This document shows, one piece after another, positions 45,296-53,645 of a DNA stretch of 64,000 nt. Numbering within the stretch: the stretch's first letter is position 1; every line of letters starts with the position of its first letter. This stretch comes from Flammeovirgaceae bacterium SG7u.111 (GTDB lineage Bacteria > Bacteroidota > Bacteroidia > Cytophagales > Flammeovirgaceae): the NCBI GenBank assembly GCA_034044135.1, contig CP139021.1:6982001-7046000 (forward strand), written 5' to 3'. The position numbers were made by a program, and so were the translations under genes. The notes under the pieces are model-generated. The model was not told the DNA's origin. It saw only the letters and a program-made list of their open reading frames with translations, and did not search any database.

Positions 45296-45328
45296 AAAAG
45301 CCTCTCTATTCAGAATAGAGAGGCTTTT
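45296..45328. terminator. Bidirectional terminator between M28 peptidase and LRR genes
   Basis: Perfect 16-bp arms AAAAGCCTCTCTATTC (45296-45311) and GAATAGAGAGGCTTTT (45313-45328) around one central base. A and T ends serve both strands. Confidence 0.93.
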
Positions 45329-45350
45329 CAATATATATAGATGTTTTATT

Positions 45351-46187
45351 TTACATTCCAAAAACTTCGCAATTAGGAGTAGCTGCAACAAACTTCTGTA
45401 CTTCTTCTTGAGTCACTTTTGTATCCTCACAATATACAACTGTCAAATTACTTAGTCCTTTTACTGGCTCTAAACTGCTTACTTCAGTATGCTGGAAAAC
45501 CAACTCCGTCAGGTTTGCTTTGCCCTTCAAAGGCTCCAAACTATTTACACTCGTCCGCAAAAATGAAAGTTCACTAATCCCCTGAATCCCAGAGAGTGCA
45601 TTTAAGTTTTTTATAGGAGTATTATTGCAATACAATACTTTTAAGTTTGTAAGGCTTTTGAGTGGGTCAAGCGACACCACACTGGAATTAGAACAATCAA
45701 TCACTTCTAAACTAAGAACACCCGTTAAAGGCTCTAGACTTGTCACTTTAGTTCTATAAAACTCTAGCTTAGAAAGACTTTTCAAGTTTTTAAGCGGTGT
45801 CAAATCCACTACTTTAGTTGAACCAAAATTCAAATTTTTCAGGTTATCAAGACCAGAAATTGGTCCCAAGTCACTGACTTTAGTTTGGTCGCACCAAAGT
45901 GATTTTAACCCTTTAAGTTCTCTGACAGGCTCTAGCGTAGTAATCAAGGTTTGAGAACAGTCCAAAACAGTTAGCGAAGCAATGGCCGCAAAATGTTGTT
46001 GGTTAGGAACTCCATTGATACCAACTTCTTTAGCAAATAGTTTTTGCCAAGCTGGTTCAAGTTTGTTCCACCATTCTATGTTTATGCTACTTGATTGTGA
46101 TGTATGCTCAAAAGCCGATTCAGGATACTCCCCTCTGTTTGTAAATGACATTAGCAACAAGAGGGAAAATGACAGTATGATCCTCAT
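45351..46187 (-). CDS. Leucine-rich repeat protein with regular 22-residue repeats
   Basis: 278 residues. Short signal-like N-terminus (about 1-18), a small cap with WWNKLEPAWQKLFAKEV, then eight consecutive 22-residue repeats from about residue 71 to 246, consensus LxxLxCxxTxVxxLxPLxxLxN. This is the internalin/SDS22-like register. A closing cap follows (VTQEEVQKFVAATPNCEVFG). The regularity implies a single curved solenoid for protein-protein contact, outside the cytoplasmic membrane if the signal is real. No anchor, sorting domain or enzyme part is present. Partner unknown. It uses the shared terminator downstream. Confidence 0.85.
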   Translation of the reverse strand: MRIILSFSLLLLMSFTNRGEYPESAFEHTSQSSSINIEWWNKLEPAWQKLFAKEVGINGVPNQQHFAAIASLTVLDCSQTLITTLEPVRELKGLKSLWCDQTKVSDLGPISGLDNLKNLNFGSTKVVDLTPLKNLKSLSKLEFYRTKVTSLEPLTGVLSLEVIDCSNSSVVSLDPLKSLTNLKVLYCNNTPIKNLNALSGIQGISELSFLRTSVNSLEPLKGKANLTELVFQHTEVSSLEPVKGLSNLTVVYCEDTKVTQEEVQKFVAATPNCEVFGM

Positions 46188-46347
46188 CTTTCCTATTATT
46201 TTGTTTAATATAGAAACTAAAATAATTGGTGTTTATTTTTCCAAAATTGATAAAAAATCAGCTTTTATATAGGAAGGCTTTTATAAAATGATTTTATCCC
46301 CCTATTCCTATGTGAAAGAGGGATATACATAGGTTTTTTACCTACTT

Positions 46348-47574
46348 CTAACTTTCTATTTTTACAAACCCCGCTTTCTTAAAATCATTCCAAAATCCAG
46401 GGTAAGATTTGTTGACCACTGTAGCGTCGTCAAAACTCACTTCTGTAAACAAACCAAGTGGGGCAAAAGCCATTGCCATTCGGTGGTCATCATACGTATA
46501 AAAATCAATAGGTTTAAATACAGGATCAGTACCAGGTATAATAATTTCTTCATTCCCAACCACTTCCACTTCCACTCCTATTTTCTTTATCTCTCGTTGC
46601 AAAGCATCAATCCTATCCGTTTCTTTAATTCTCAAACTTTGCAAACCTGTTAACTTTGCCTTTATTCCTTTTGCCGCACAAACTACGGCAACGGTTTGGG
46701 CAAGGTCAGGGCAATGGGTAAAGTCCCATTCAAAATCATTTCCAAAAGCCACTTTTTCCAACACTACCCCATCTTTTTCAAAAGTAGATTTGACACCTAA
46801 CTTAACCATAATATCAGCAATAGCCTTATCGCCCTGCAAAGAGTTCTCTCTCAGGCTTAGCAATTTCACCTTAGCTTCTGAAGCTAAGGCAACTAAACTG
46901 TACCAATAGCTCGCTCCCGACCAATCTGGCTCTATGGAATATTGATTTTTAGTATACAATTGAGGCTTAATTGAAATCACATTTCCCTCCCATATATAGC
47001 TTATCCCAAAATGCTCCATCAAAGCAAGCGTCATGTTGATATAAGGACGTGAATTGACATCACCCACAAGCGATAGCTCTAACCCACTTTCTAATGTAGG
47101 CGCAACCATCAGTAGAGCCGAGATATACTGACTGCTCACATCGCCCCTTATACTTACGTTACTGCTTTTTTGCTTAAAGCTTTTGATATGAATAGGCGGG
47201 TAACCCTCCTTGTTTTCATAGGAAATTTCAGCCCCAATTTCCCTCAATGCATCTATCAAAATCCCGATTGGTCGCTGCTGCATCCTCTCAGTTCCCGTCA
47301 TTATCGTTTCCCGACCTGTTGCAGCGCAATAAGCCGTTAAAAAGCGCATAGTAGTCCCAGCATCTCTTACATCAAAAGTAAGCTCATCCGAAGCCAGTAA
47401 ACGAAGCATTGTTTGTGAATCGCGAGCATTTGATAGATTCGATAATTCAATATTGCCATGGGACAAAGCTTGCATGATCAGCGCTCTGTTACACTCACTT
47501 TTTGAGCCTTCTATTTGAAGCTCAATTAAAATTTTTTTTGAAGGATGGGTGATTGATATTTTCTCGTTGTCCAA
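46348..47574 (-). CDS. aroA: 3-Phosphoshikimate 1-carboxyvinyltransferase (EPSP synthase)
   Basis: 408 residues, somewhat shorter than E. coli AroA (427). It joins shikimate 3-phosphate to the enolpyruvyl group of PEP, the sixth step of the shikimate pathway that feeds Trp, Phe, Tyr and folate. Motifs: IEGSKSECNRALI (for the usual PGSKSxxNRAL), DAGTTMRFLTAY, RMQQRPI, RGDVSSQYISALL, DWSGASYW, RIKETDRIDAL and TYDDHRMAMAFAPLGL. The IEG for PG change and a short N-terminus make it a divergent bacteroidal type. Separate from the trp genes. Confidence 0.95.
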   Translation of the reverse strand: MDNEKISITHPSKKILIELQIEGSKSECNRALIMQALSHGNIELSNLSNARDSQTMLRLLASDELTFDVRDAGTTMRFLTAYCAATGRETIMTGTERMQQRPIGILIDALREIGAEISYENKEGYPPIHIKSFKQKSSNVSIRGDVSSQYISALLMVAPTLESGLELSLVGDVNSRPYINMTLALMEHFGISYIWEGNVISIKPQLYTKNQYSIEPDWSGASYWYSLVALASEAKVKLLSLRENSLQGDKAIADIMVKLGVKSTFEKDGVVLEKVAFGNDFEWDFTHCPDLAQTVAVVCAAKGIKAKLTGLQSLRIKETDRIDALQREIKKIGVEVEVVGNEEIIIPGTDPVFKPIDFYTYDDHRMAMAFAPLGLFTEVSFDDATVVNKSYPGFWNDFKKAGFVKIES

Positions 47575-47630
47575 TGTGAATCAATTTTGAGGTTTTATGC
47601 TAGGCACAATACTTTTTAGTTTTTTAAAAG

Positions 47631-48407
47631 CTAGTTATTTTCTGTGGTTGCCATGACATTTTCGGGCAAATAGCTATTGGGCTGTGGAACAATTTCCATC
47701 TCAAACAAGCTTGACAAATGCCCTTGAAGTTTTGCCTCTACGTCAGCCATCTCAACTTTTTTACCCAATTCTTTCTCCATAGAAGTCACCGCTTTATCAG
47801 TGATTCCACAAGGGACAATATGCCCAAAGTAAGAAAGATCTGTATTAACATTGAGGGCAAAACCGTGCATAGTGACCCATCGGCTCATTTTCACCCCAAT
47901 GGCGCAAATTTTACGAGGGTTTATTTTTTTCTCGTGGTCCAGCCACACACCCGTAAGACCATCGATCCGTCCTGCTACCAAGCCATAATCTGCCAAGGTG
48001 AGAATAATTGCTTCTTCTATCATTCTCATGTACAGGTGGATGTCAGTCATGAAATGGTCTAGGTCCAAAATTGGGTAACCGACCACTTGCCCTGGTCCAT
48101 GGTAGGTAATATCTCCTCCTCTATTTATTTTGAAAAACTCAGCTTTATGCTCACGCAAACCATTTTGTTGGAGAAGCAAATTATTCATATCACCACTTTT
48201 CCCAAGTGTATATACATGAGGGTGCTCCACAAAAAGCAGATGATTGTGTGTAGTTTTCGGATGCCCGCCCGCTTCTTCCAGTTTGCGGTTTTCAAGCTTC
48301 ATTTTCACTATTTCTTCAAAAAGTACAGTTTGGTAATCCCAAGCCTCTTTGTACGACATTTTACCCAAATGCCTCAAATATGTCACTTTGTTTTTTTTCT
48401 GTTCCAT
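47631..48407 (-). CDS. lipB: Lipoyl(octanoyl) transferase
   Basis: 258 residues from ATG at 48405-48407; a TTG at 48458 is in frame, but its 17 extra residues are unsupported. LipB moves octanoyl from acyl carrier protein to lipoyl domains, the first step of lipoate attachment to 2-oxoacid dehydrogenases. Motifs: HLLFVEHPHVYTLGKSG, NRGGDITYHGPGQVVGYPI, RKICAIGVKMSRWVTMHGFALN (with the conserved Lys) and HIVPCGITDKAVTSM (catalytic Cys in PCGI). lipA is not adjacent. Confidence 0.96.
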   Translation of the reverse strand: MEQKKNKVTYLRHLGKMSYKEAWDYQTVLFEEIVKMKLENRKLEEAGGHPKTTHNHLLFVEHPHVYTLGKSGDMNNLLLQQNGLREHKAEFFKINRGGDITYHGPGQVVGYPILDLDHFMTDIHLYMRMIEEAIILTLADYGLVAGRIDGLTGVWLDHEKKINPRKICAIGVKMSRWVTMHGFALNVNTDLSYFGHIVPCGITDKAVTSMEKELGKKVEMADVEAKLQGHLSSLFEMEIVPQPNSYLPENVMATTENN

Positions 48408-48550
48408 CTGCTCTTTGCAATACGCTTTTTTGTAAAAAAGGGAAAGCCACCCCGCCAAAAGCCTGTGCTTAAAAATTTAACACGAAGCTTTCAAAGTGCA
48501 AAACTAATCTTCCTTTTTGATTTAAAGAAAAAACAGCAAAAGAGAGAGAC

Positions 48551-51190
48551 CTAAGACAGGCTAAAGCCTATTCCTTTCTGCTGCTTACCAAACAAACTTT
48601 CCACATTAATTTGTTTCACATCAGCATAAGTTAATGTTTGGAGCGCTTTTTTGGTTCGCTTCTGCTGAGGCAAGGCAGCCATACGCAGATGTTGTATTTT
48701 TATAGACTGGTCAATAAGCTTTCTCACTTCCCTCCCATTCCCAAAAAACTTATCACGTTTATGATAAAGAAGTTCGAAATGCCTGCGCAAATGGTCTTTT
48801 GCTTTTGCATCAGCCTTCAGGTTTTCTTCGGCAAGCATGAAACAAGCTATCTCGTAAAGCTCATCTACATTAAAATCTTCGAACAACATTTCTTTTTCAA
48901 ATCGCGATTTCAAGCCTGGGTTCATCTTTAGTAACCGCTCCATCTCACCTGTATACCCTGCCATTATCACAATGAACTCGCCCCTGCTGTCTTCCATCTC
49001 TTTCAAAATCACCTCCATCGCTTCTTTTCCATAGTCCCCCGTTCCATTGCTCGAAAAAAGCGAGTAGGCCTCATCTACAAACAGCACCCCTCCTTTGGCT
49101 TTGCTCACTAGTTCTTGAGTTTTCATGGCTGTTTGACCTATGTAGCCCGCCACTAAATCTTGCCTACTGCACTCTACCAAATGTCCTCTTTCCAAAATCC
49201 CCAAGGCTTTGTAAGTCTGAGCTAAAATGCGTGCTACGGTAGTTTTTCCTGTACCAGGGTTGCCTTTAAATACAGTATGAAGAGGAAACTTCCCCAAAAT
49301 ATCTCGGTGCGACTCCCTGTAAAACTTCACCAACCTGATAAGCTCGTGAATATTATTTTTTATAGAAGTAAGTCCCACCAATTCATTCAACTTCTCCAAT
49401 GAAATAGTCAAAAGTTCATGGTCAATTCCAATCTCTGGATTCTCTTTTTCTTGCGACTTGAAAACTGCTTCTAAATCCTCCAGCTTTATATTTTTCAATT
49501 TCTGTTTTTTAGGCTCATGACCTGCCACTCCAGCTACTTCTTTCATCACCCTTAAGCCCATTTCCATTTTGGCTTCGTCTATAATGGAGCTTACCAGCCT
49601 CGCATTGCCAAACGTATGGTCACGCTCCCTAAACTTATCGGTAAGCTTTTTCTTCAGAGATGCACGAGCACTTTTGGTAAAACTGATTTCCTTCTCTGCG
49701 GACATGATATCGGCTATTTGCATCAGGTCTTGGGGCAGGTAGTCAGGAAAGTTAAAATAGGTTTTAAAACGAGATTTGAGACCAGGGTTAGAACTTAAAA
49801 AGATCTCCATTTCCTTGGGATAACCTGCGGCAAAAATGGCAATATCACCAGGTCCATCCGACATTTCCTTTACCAAAATCTCGATAACCTCATGACCATA
49901 ATCCTTATTGTCGTCCTCGTTTCGCACCAGTGAATATGCCTCATCAATGAACAAAACACCACCTCGGGCAGTCTCTATAATATCTTTTACCTTCGGTGCC
50001 GTCTGCCCAATATACTGACCTATTAACTCTGCCCTGCCTACTTCATGCAATTTGCCATTGCTCAGCAACCCCATCTGGTAATACAGCTTTCCTAGCAAAC
50101 GGGCCACAGTAGTTTTTCCTGTACCAGGGTTGCCCAAAAATACCGAATGCAAGTTGGCAGGTTCACTTTCTTCAAAGCCCTGTTCTTTCCTGAGCTTCAC
50201 AAATTCAAGGTATTTCACATAATCGTGAATCCGTTTCTTTATCTCTACCAAGCCTATCAGCTTGTTCAGTTGCTTTAAGTTATCTTCTAATTTTTCACCC
50301 GTACTTTCGGCCAAAGCATCGTCATCTTGTTTGATAAAAGTATCCTCACCTACAAGTACTTGGCAATTTCCCTCTACATTTTCATCGCCACATTCAAAAG
50401 GAACTATTGCCAGCAACTGATCCATGAACACTACTTCTAAAGTATAGCGACCATAATACCACGACCCTTTCAATTCGGAGCCCCAACCTGTTACCAAAAC
50501 TACTTCCGATTCCGTATTTTTTATTTGTCTAAGCTCTACGGTGCAGCCTTTAAGTTGCCTTGCCTCATTATAAAAATTGAAGGTGATTTCACTAAACCAT
50601 GAGCGTTCTTGAAGATTTTCTATCACAAACTCAGCCCACACATAGCGAGTATCTTTTACACTAAATTGCTTGAGGTATTTTCGTTGATCCTGTTCTATAC
50701 CCGAATCCCCCCCCTCAAAAAGCTTGATATTCATGAGCTCAAAATAGGGATTTAGCTCAGGCGTTACAGGTCCGCTATCTTCTACATAAAAATACGCTTT
50801 CCCAACAAAGTCATCTTGAATGTAAGCTTCCCACAAGTAATCGCCCCTTTTCCAGTAATGTCCTGGCTCTTCATGCCCCCAACCTTCTCGTATTTTTACC
50901 ACGTTTTCGGCCACGGGCACTTCCTTCTCCAAGGGCAGCTCACAAAGAAGTTCTTTTTCGCCCTCCACTAGTTTGTAACATTTTAATGTGAGGTGTATAA
51001 ACCAATTTTCTACATCAAAATATTTGTTGAAAAATGAAAGTTCCACATACAGATAAGAAACCTCGCAGCTCTCAAAAACCCGTCTATATTTTTTTTGCCC
51101 ATTAGCCAACCACTCGGTAGAGGAGTAAATTTTTAGCCCTTTGTACTTGTATTTGGCGGAATTTTCTGGGCTTCTACTTTCTTCCTTCAT
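48551..51190 (-). CDS. Tandem CbbX/SpoVK-type AAA+ ATPase with duplicated N-terminal beta domain
   Basis: 879 residues. Two AAA+ modules share the same arrangement: Walker A GNPGTGKT at 353-360 and 643-650, Walker B LFIDEAY and LFVDEAY near 413 and 703, pore-like GQYIGQTAPKVK and AGYIGQTAMKTQ, and NPGLKSRF finger segments. Both ATPases look intact. Before them, residues about 15-140 and 155-270 appear to be a duplicated all-beta domain I cannot name (paired features: the RGDYLWEAYI and YGRYTLEVVF strands, each after a GWG). The nearest characterised relatives by AAA type are CbbX, SpoVK and EccA, which remodel protein complexes. No signal peptide. Function unknown; probably a cytosolic remodelling machine whose N-domains choose the client. 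Confidence 0.82.
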   Translation of the reverse strand: MKEESRSPENSAKYKYKGLKIYSSTEWLANGQKKYRRVFESCEVSYLYVELSFFNKYFDVENWFIHLTLKCYKLVEGEKELLCELPLEKEVPVAENVVKIREGWGHEEPGHYWKRGDYLWEAYIQDDFVGKAYFYVEDSGPVTPELNPYFELMNIKLFEGGDSGIEQDQRKYLKQFSVKDTRYVWAEFVIENLQERSWFSEITFNFYNEARQLKGCTVELRQIKNTESEVVLVTGWGSELKGSWYYGRYTLEVVFMDQLLAIVPFECGDENVEGNCQVLVGEDTFIKQDDDALAESTGEKLEDNLKQLNKLIGLVEIKKRIHDYVKYLEFVKLRKEQGFEESEPANLHSVFLGNPGTGKTTVARLLGKLYYQMGLLSNGKLHEVGRAELIGQYIGQTAPKVKDIIETARGGVLFIDEAYSLVRNEDDNKDYGHEVIEILVKEMSDGPGDIAIFAAGYPKEMEIFLSSNPGLKSRFKTYFNFPDYLPQDLMQIADIMSAEKEISFTKSARASLKKKLTDKFRERDHTFGNARLVSSIIDEAKMEMGLRVMKEVAGVAGHEPKKQKLKNIKLEDLEAVFKSQEKENPEIGIDHELLTISLEKLNELVGLTSIKNNIHELIRLVKFYRESHRDILGKFPLHTVFKGNPGTGKTTVARILAQTYKALGILERGHLVECSRQDLVAGYIGQTAMKTQELVSKAKGGVLFVDEAYSLFSSNGTGDYGKEAMEVILKEMEDSRGEFIVIMAGYTGEMERLLKMNPGLKSRFEKEMLFEDFNVDELYEIACFMLAEENLKADAKAKDHLRRHFELLYHKRDKFFGNGREVRKLIDQSIKIQHLRMAALPQQKRTKKALQTLTYADVKQINVESLFGKQQKGIGFSLS

Positions 51191-51408
51191 TCTCTTTGGT
51201 GTTAATTTTAAACTCGGTTAACTTCTCGTGAAAGCGATATAAAACTTCGTATAAATTCAAATTGACCATACAAACCTTTACAATATACATTTTTTCTAGT
51301 TGAAAATAAAGTTATTTCTCCAGCCCCACCCACACTTATTTAGCCCAAATAAAAAAAATACAAGGAGTACATTTGGATTATTCATTACATATTCATTTTT
51401 TTGTTGCC

Positions 51409-51459
51409 ATGAAAACAACGGCACTACACATTAGGAATTGGTGGCACACTTGGATATAA
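51409..51459 (+). CDS. trpL: trp operon leader peptide
   Basis: A 16-codon frame, MKTTALHIRNWWHTWI then TAA. Three Trp codons (TGG at 51439, 51442 and 51451) in 16 is far above expectation, and the frame lies 97 bp before trpE with a terminator hairpin between. Stalling at the Trp codons would leave the 3' half of the CACTTG/CAAGTG hairpin free, the standard logic of ribosome-mediated attenuation. Direct sequence support is strong; regulation is inferred. Confidence 0.85.
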   Translation: MKTTALHIRNWWHTWI

Positions 51460-51510
51460 TCAAGTGGACAGGCTACGCCTATAGTGCATTTTTAAATATA
51501 TAAGATATAT

Positions 51511-51550
51511 AAAATGGCTTTCTGTTCACTCAGAAAGCCATTTTTGTTTT
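51511..51550 (+). terminator. trp attenuator (terminator hairpin before trpE)
   Basis: Arms AAAATGGCTTTCTG (51511-51524) and CAGAAAGCCATTTT (51531-51544), 6-nt loop, then TTTTTGTTTT overlapping the end of the stem. It ends 7 nt before the trpE ATG, so any trpEGDC transcript from upstream must pass it. Confidence 0.9.
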
Positions 51551-51556
51551 AAACTC

Positions 51557-52993
51557 ATGCAAAAGACCCTCAAAAAAGTGGAAACATTTAACATCAAAAC
51601 CCAAACACGAAAATTACTGGCAGACACTTTTACCCCTGTTAGTATCTACCTCCAGCTAAGAGATGTGTTCGTAAACAGCATTTTGCTAGAAAGCTCCGAC
51701 TACCATGGCAATGACAATGCTTTTACCTACATCTGCTGTGAGCCTATCGCCACTTTTGAAGCAAAAGGAAAGTCTGTGACCGAAAAGCTTCCAAATGGAA
51801 AAACCATCAACCATTCGCTGGCATCTAACAGCGAAATGCTCGGACATCTCAACGGGTTTGTGGAAAAATTCAAAGCCGAAGATTTAGGACATAAGTTCAT
51901 CCACAACGGGCTTTTTGGCTACATGACCTACGACTCGGTACAATATTATGAAGAAATAGAATTTGGGAACAAGCCTACCGAGGAAATGAAAATTCCCGAT
52001 ACAATGTATCAAGTTTATCGCTATATCATCGCTATCAATCATTTCAACGAAGAAATTTTCCTGTTTGAAAACAATGTAGAAGGGGTGGAAAGCCTAAGCA
52101 AACTCGACCAAATTCAGGCACTGCTCAGTAACCGAAGTTACGTTACCCACCAGTTTGACCCAGAACCCGAGGAAGCCACCAATTTTACCGACGATGAATA
52201 TATGGGAATCGTGGAAAAAGGAATAAAGCATTGCAAGCGAGGAGATGTTTTCCAAATAGTACTTTCCCGCAGGTTCAGCAAAAATTTCAAAGGTGACGAA
52301 TTCAACGTCTATCGCGCCCTACGCTCCATCAATCCCTCCCCCTACCTTTTCTACTTCGACTATGGCAACTACAAAATATTTGGTTCTTCGCCCGAAGCCC
52401 AAATTGTAATTAAAGACAAGCAAGCTGCCATTTATCCAATAGCGGGTACTTTCCGCCGAACCGGAAACGACAAGCAAGACGAAGAAGTAGCAAGGCAACT
52501 TTTTGACGATCCCAAAGAAAACTCAGAGCACTTAATGCTGGTAGATTTGGCTAGAAACGACCTAAGCAGAAATGGAGAAAAAGTAGAAGTTGCCACGTTC
52601 AAAGAAATTCAGTACTTCTCGCACGTAATTCATTTGGTTTCCAAAGTAATTGGCAAAGTAACGAAAGATAATATTTTACAAGTAGTTGCAGATACCTTTC
52701 CCGCTGGTACACTTTCCGGAGCTCCAAAATATATGGCCATGGAACTTATTGATAAATACGAAACCGTAAGCCGAGGGTACTACGGAGGCTGCATCGGATT
52801 TTTAGGCTTCAACGGCGAGTTTAACCATGCTATAATGATCCGTTCGTTCCTCTCTAAAAACAATACACTTTATTACCAAGCAGGAGCTGGAGTAGTGGCA
52901 AAATCGAACCCAAGAAGTGAAATGGAAGAGGTGAACAACAAACTAATGGCACTCAGAAAAGCCATTGAGGTTGCTTCGGAAATAAAAGCATAA
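51557..52993 (+). CDS. trpE: Anthranilate synthase component I
   Basis: 478 residues. With TrpG it makes anthranilate from chorismate. The N-terminal Trp-binding motif LLESSD (43-48) indicates feedback inhibition by tryptophan. The C-terminal chorismate-binding domain shows VFQIVLSRRF, NPSPYLFYFDYG, GSSPEAQIV, PIAGTFRRTG, DLARNDLSR, FPAGTLSGAPK and YYGGCIGFLGFNG. It is the first structural gene after the attenuator and is followed by trpG after 49 bp. It therefore has two control levels: attenuation and end-product inhibition. Confidence 0.97.
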   Translation: MQKTLKKVETFNIKTQTRKLLADTFTPVSIYLQLRDVFVNSILLESSDYHGNDNAFTYICCEPIATFEAKGKSVTEKLPNGKTINHSLASNSEMLGHLNGFVEKFKAEDLGHKFIHNGLFGYMTYDSVQYYEEIEFGNKPTEEMKIPDTMYQVYRYIIAINHFNEEIFLFENNVEGVESLSKLDQIQALLSNRSYVTHQFDPEPEEATNFTDDEYMGIVEKGIKHCKRGDVFQIVLSRRFSKNFKGDEFNVYRALRSINPSPYLFYFDYGNYKIFGSSPEAQIVIKDKQAAIYPIAGTFRRTGNDKQDEEVARQLFDDPKENSEHLMLVDLARNDLSRNGEKVEVATFKEIQYFSHVIHLVSKVIGKVTKDNILQVVADTFPAGTLSGAPKYMAMELIDKYETVSRGYYGGCIGFLGFNGEFNHAIMIRSFLSKNNTLYYQAGAGVVAKSNPRSEMEEVNNKLMALRKAIEVASEIKA

Positions 52994-53042
52994 AACCTTC
53001 TTACAACAAAAATCAGGTAAAAACATTTAGAGCAAACTTTTC

Positions 53043-53609
53043 ATGAACTTACTCATACTCGATAATTACGATTCGTTCACCTACAATCTCGTCCATTTGG
53101 TGAAGCACCTCGGCTACTCTCCTGTAATTAAAAGGAATGACAAAATTAGTCTTGATGACGTAGATGCCTATGATAAAATACTCCTTTCCCCAGGCCCTGG
53201 CATTCCTGAAGAAGCAGGAATAATGATGGATTTGATAAAAAGATATGCACCGACTAAAAGCATAATGGGCGTTTGCCTTGGCCACCAAGGTATTTCCGAA
53301 GCTTTTGGTGCCAAGCTGCATAATTTGGATTTGGTCTATCACGGCATAGTCACCGATACAGAAATCACCGATGCCGAAGAGATTCTTTTCAAGGATTTAC
53401 CTACTACACTGAAAACCTGCCGCTACCACTCATGGGTAGTTGACCCAGAAGGCTTGCCCAACTGCCTCGAAGTCACCGCTACCAACAGCGAGGGCAGGAT
53501 CATGGCGATTAGGCACAAGGAATTCGATGTGCGCGGAGTGCAATTCCACCCCGAGTCTTTCTTGACCGAAGGCGGCGAAACCATGCTTAAAAACTGGTTA
53601 GAATCGTAG
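53043..53609 (+). CDS. trpG: Anthranilate synthase component II (glutamine amidotransferase)
   Basis: 188 residues, same length as the PabA-like copy at 10569 but clearly distinct. Cys78 in MGVCLGHQ, His169 and Glu171 in VQFHPES make the amidotransferase triad; the loop SPGPGIPEEAG is standard. It donates ammonia to TrpE, encoded 49 bp upstream. The trpD gene follows after 36 bp. Position in the operon makes the TrpG assignment safe. Confidence 0.96.
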   Translation: MNLLILDNYDSFTYNLVHLVKHLGYSPVIKRNDKISLDDVDAYDKILLSPGPGIPEEAGIMMDLIKRYAPTKSIMGVCLGHQGISEAFGAKLHNLDLVYHGIVTDTEITDAEEILFKDLPTTLKTCRYHSWVVDPEGLPNCLEVTATNSEGRIMAIRHKEFDVRGVQFHPESFLTEGGETMLKNWLES

Positions 53610-53645
53610 TTATCTTTATTTTTTGACCTTTAACATAGATATAAA

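Larger units (their letters stand above)
51191..51556 (+). promoter_or_regulatory. trp operon leader region
   Basis: 366 bp between the divergent AAA+ gene and trpE. TACATTTG at 51368-51375 fits the -7 box TAnnTTTG, 34 nt before the leader ORF; a good -33 element is not visible. Then come the leader peptide (51409-51459), a hairpin CACTTG/CAAGTG (51447-51452 with 51461-51466) overlapping its last Trp codon, an AT-rich candidate antiterminator (about 51487-51516) and the terminator hairpin (51511-51550). Apart from these I see no other gene. Confidence 0.75.

Noticed and set aside
46307-46339. Plus-strand terminator-like hairpin CCTATGT/ACATAGG with T run
   Set aside because: No plus-strand gene lies upstream, and it has no T run in the aroA direction; probably chance or part of the aroA 3' end.
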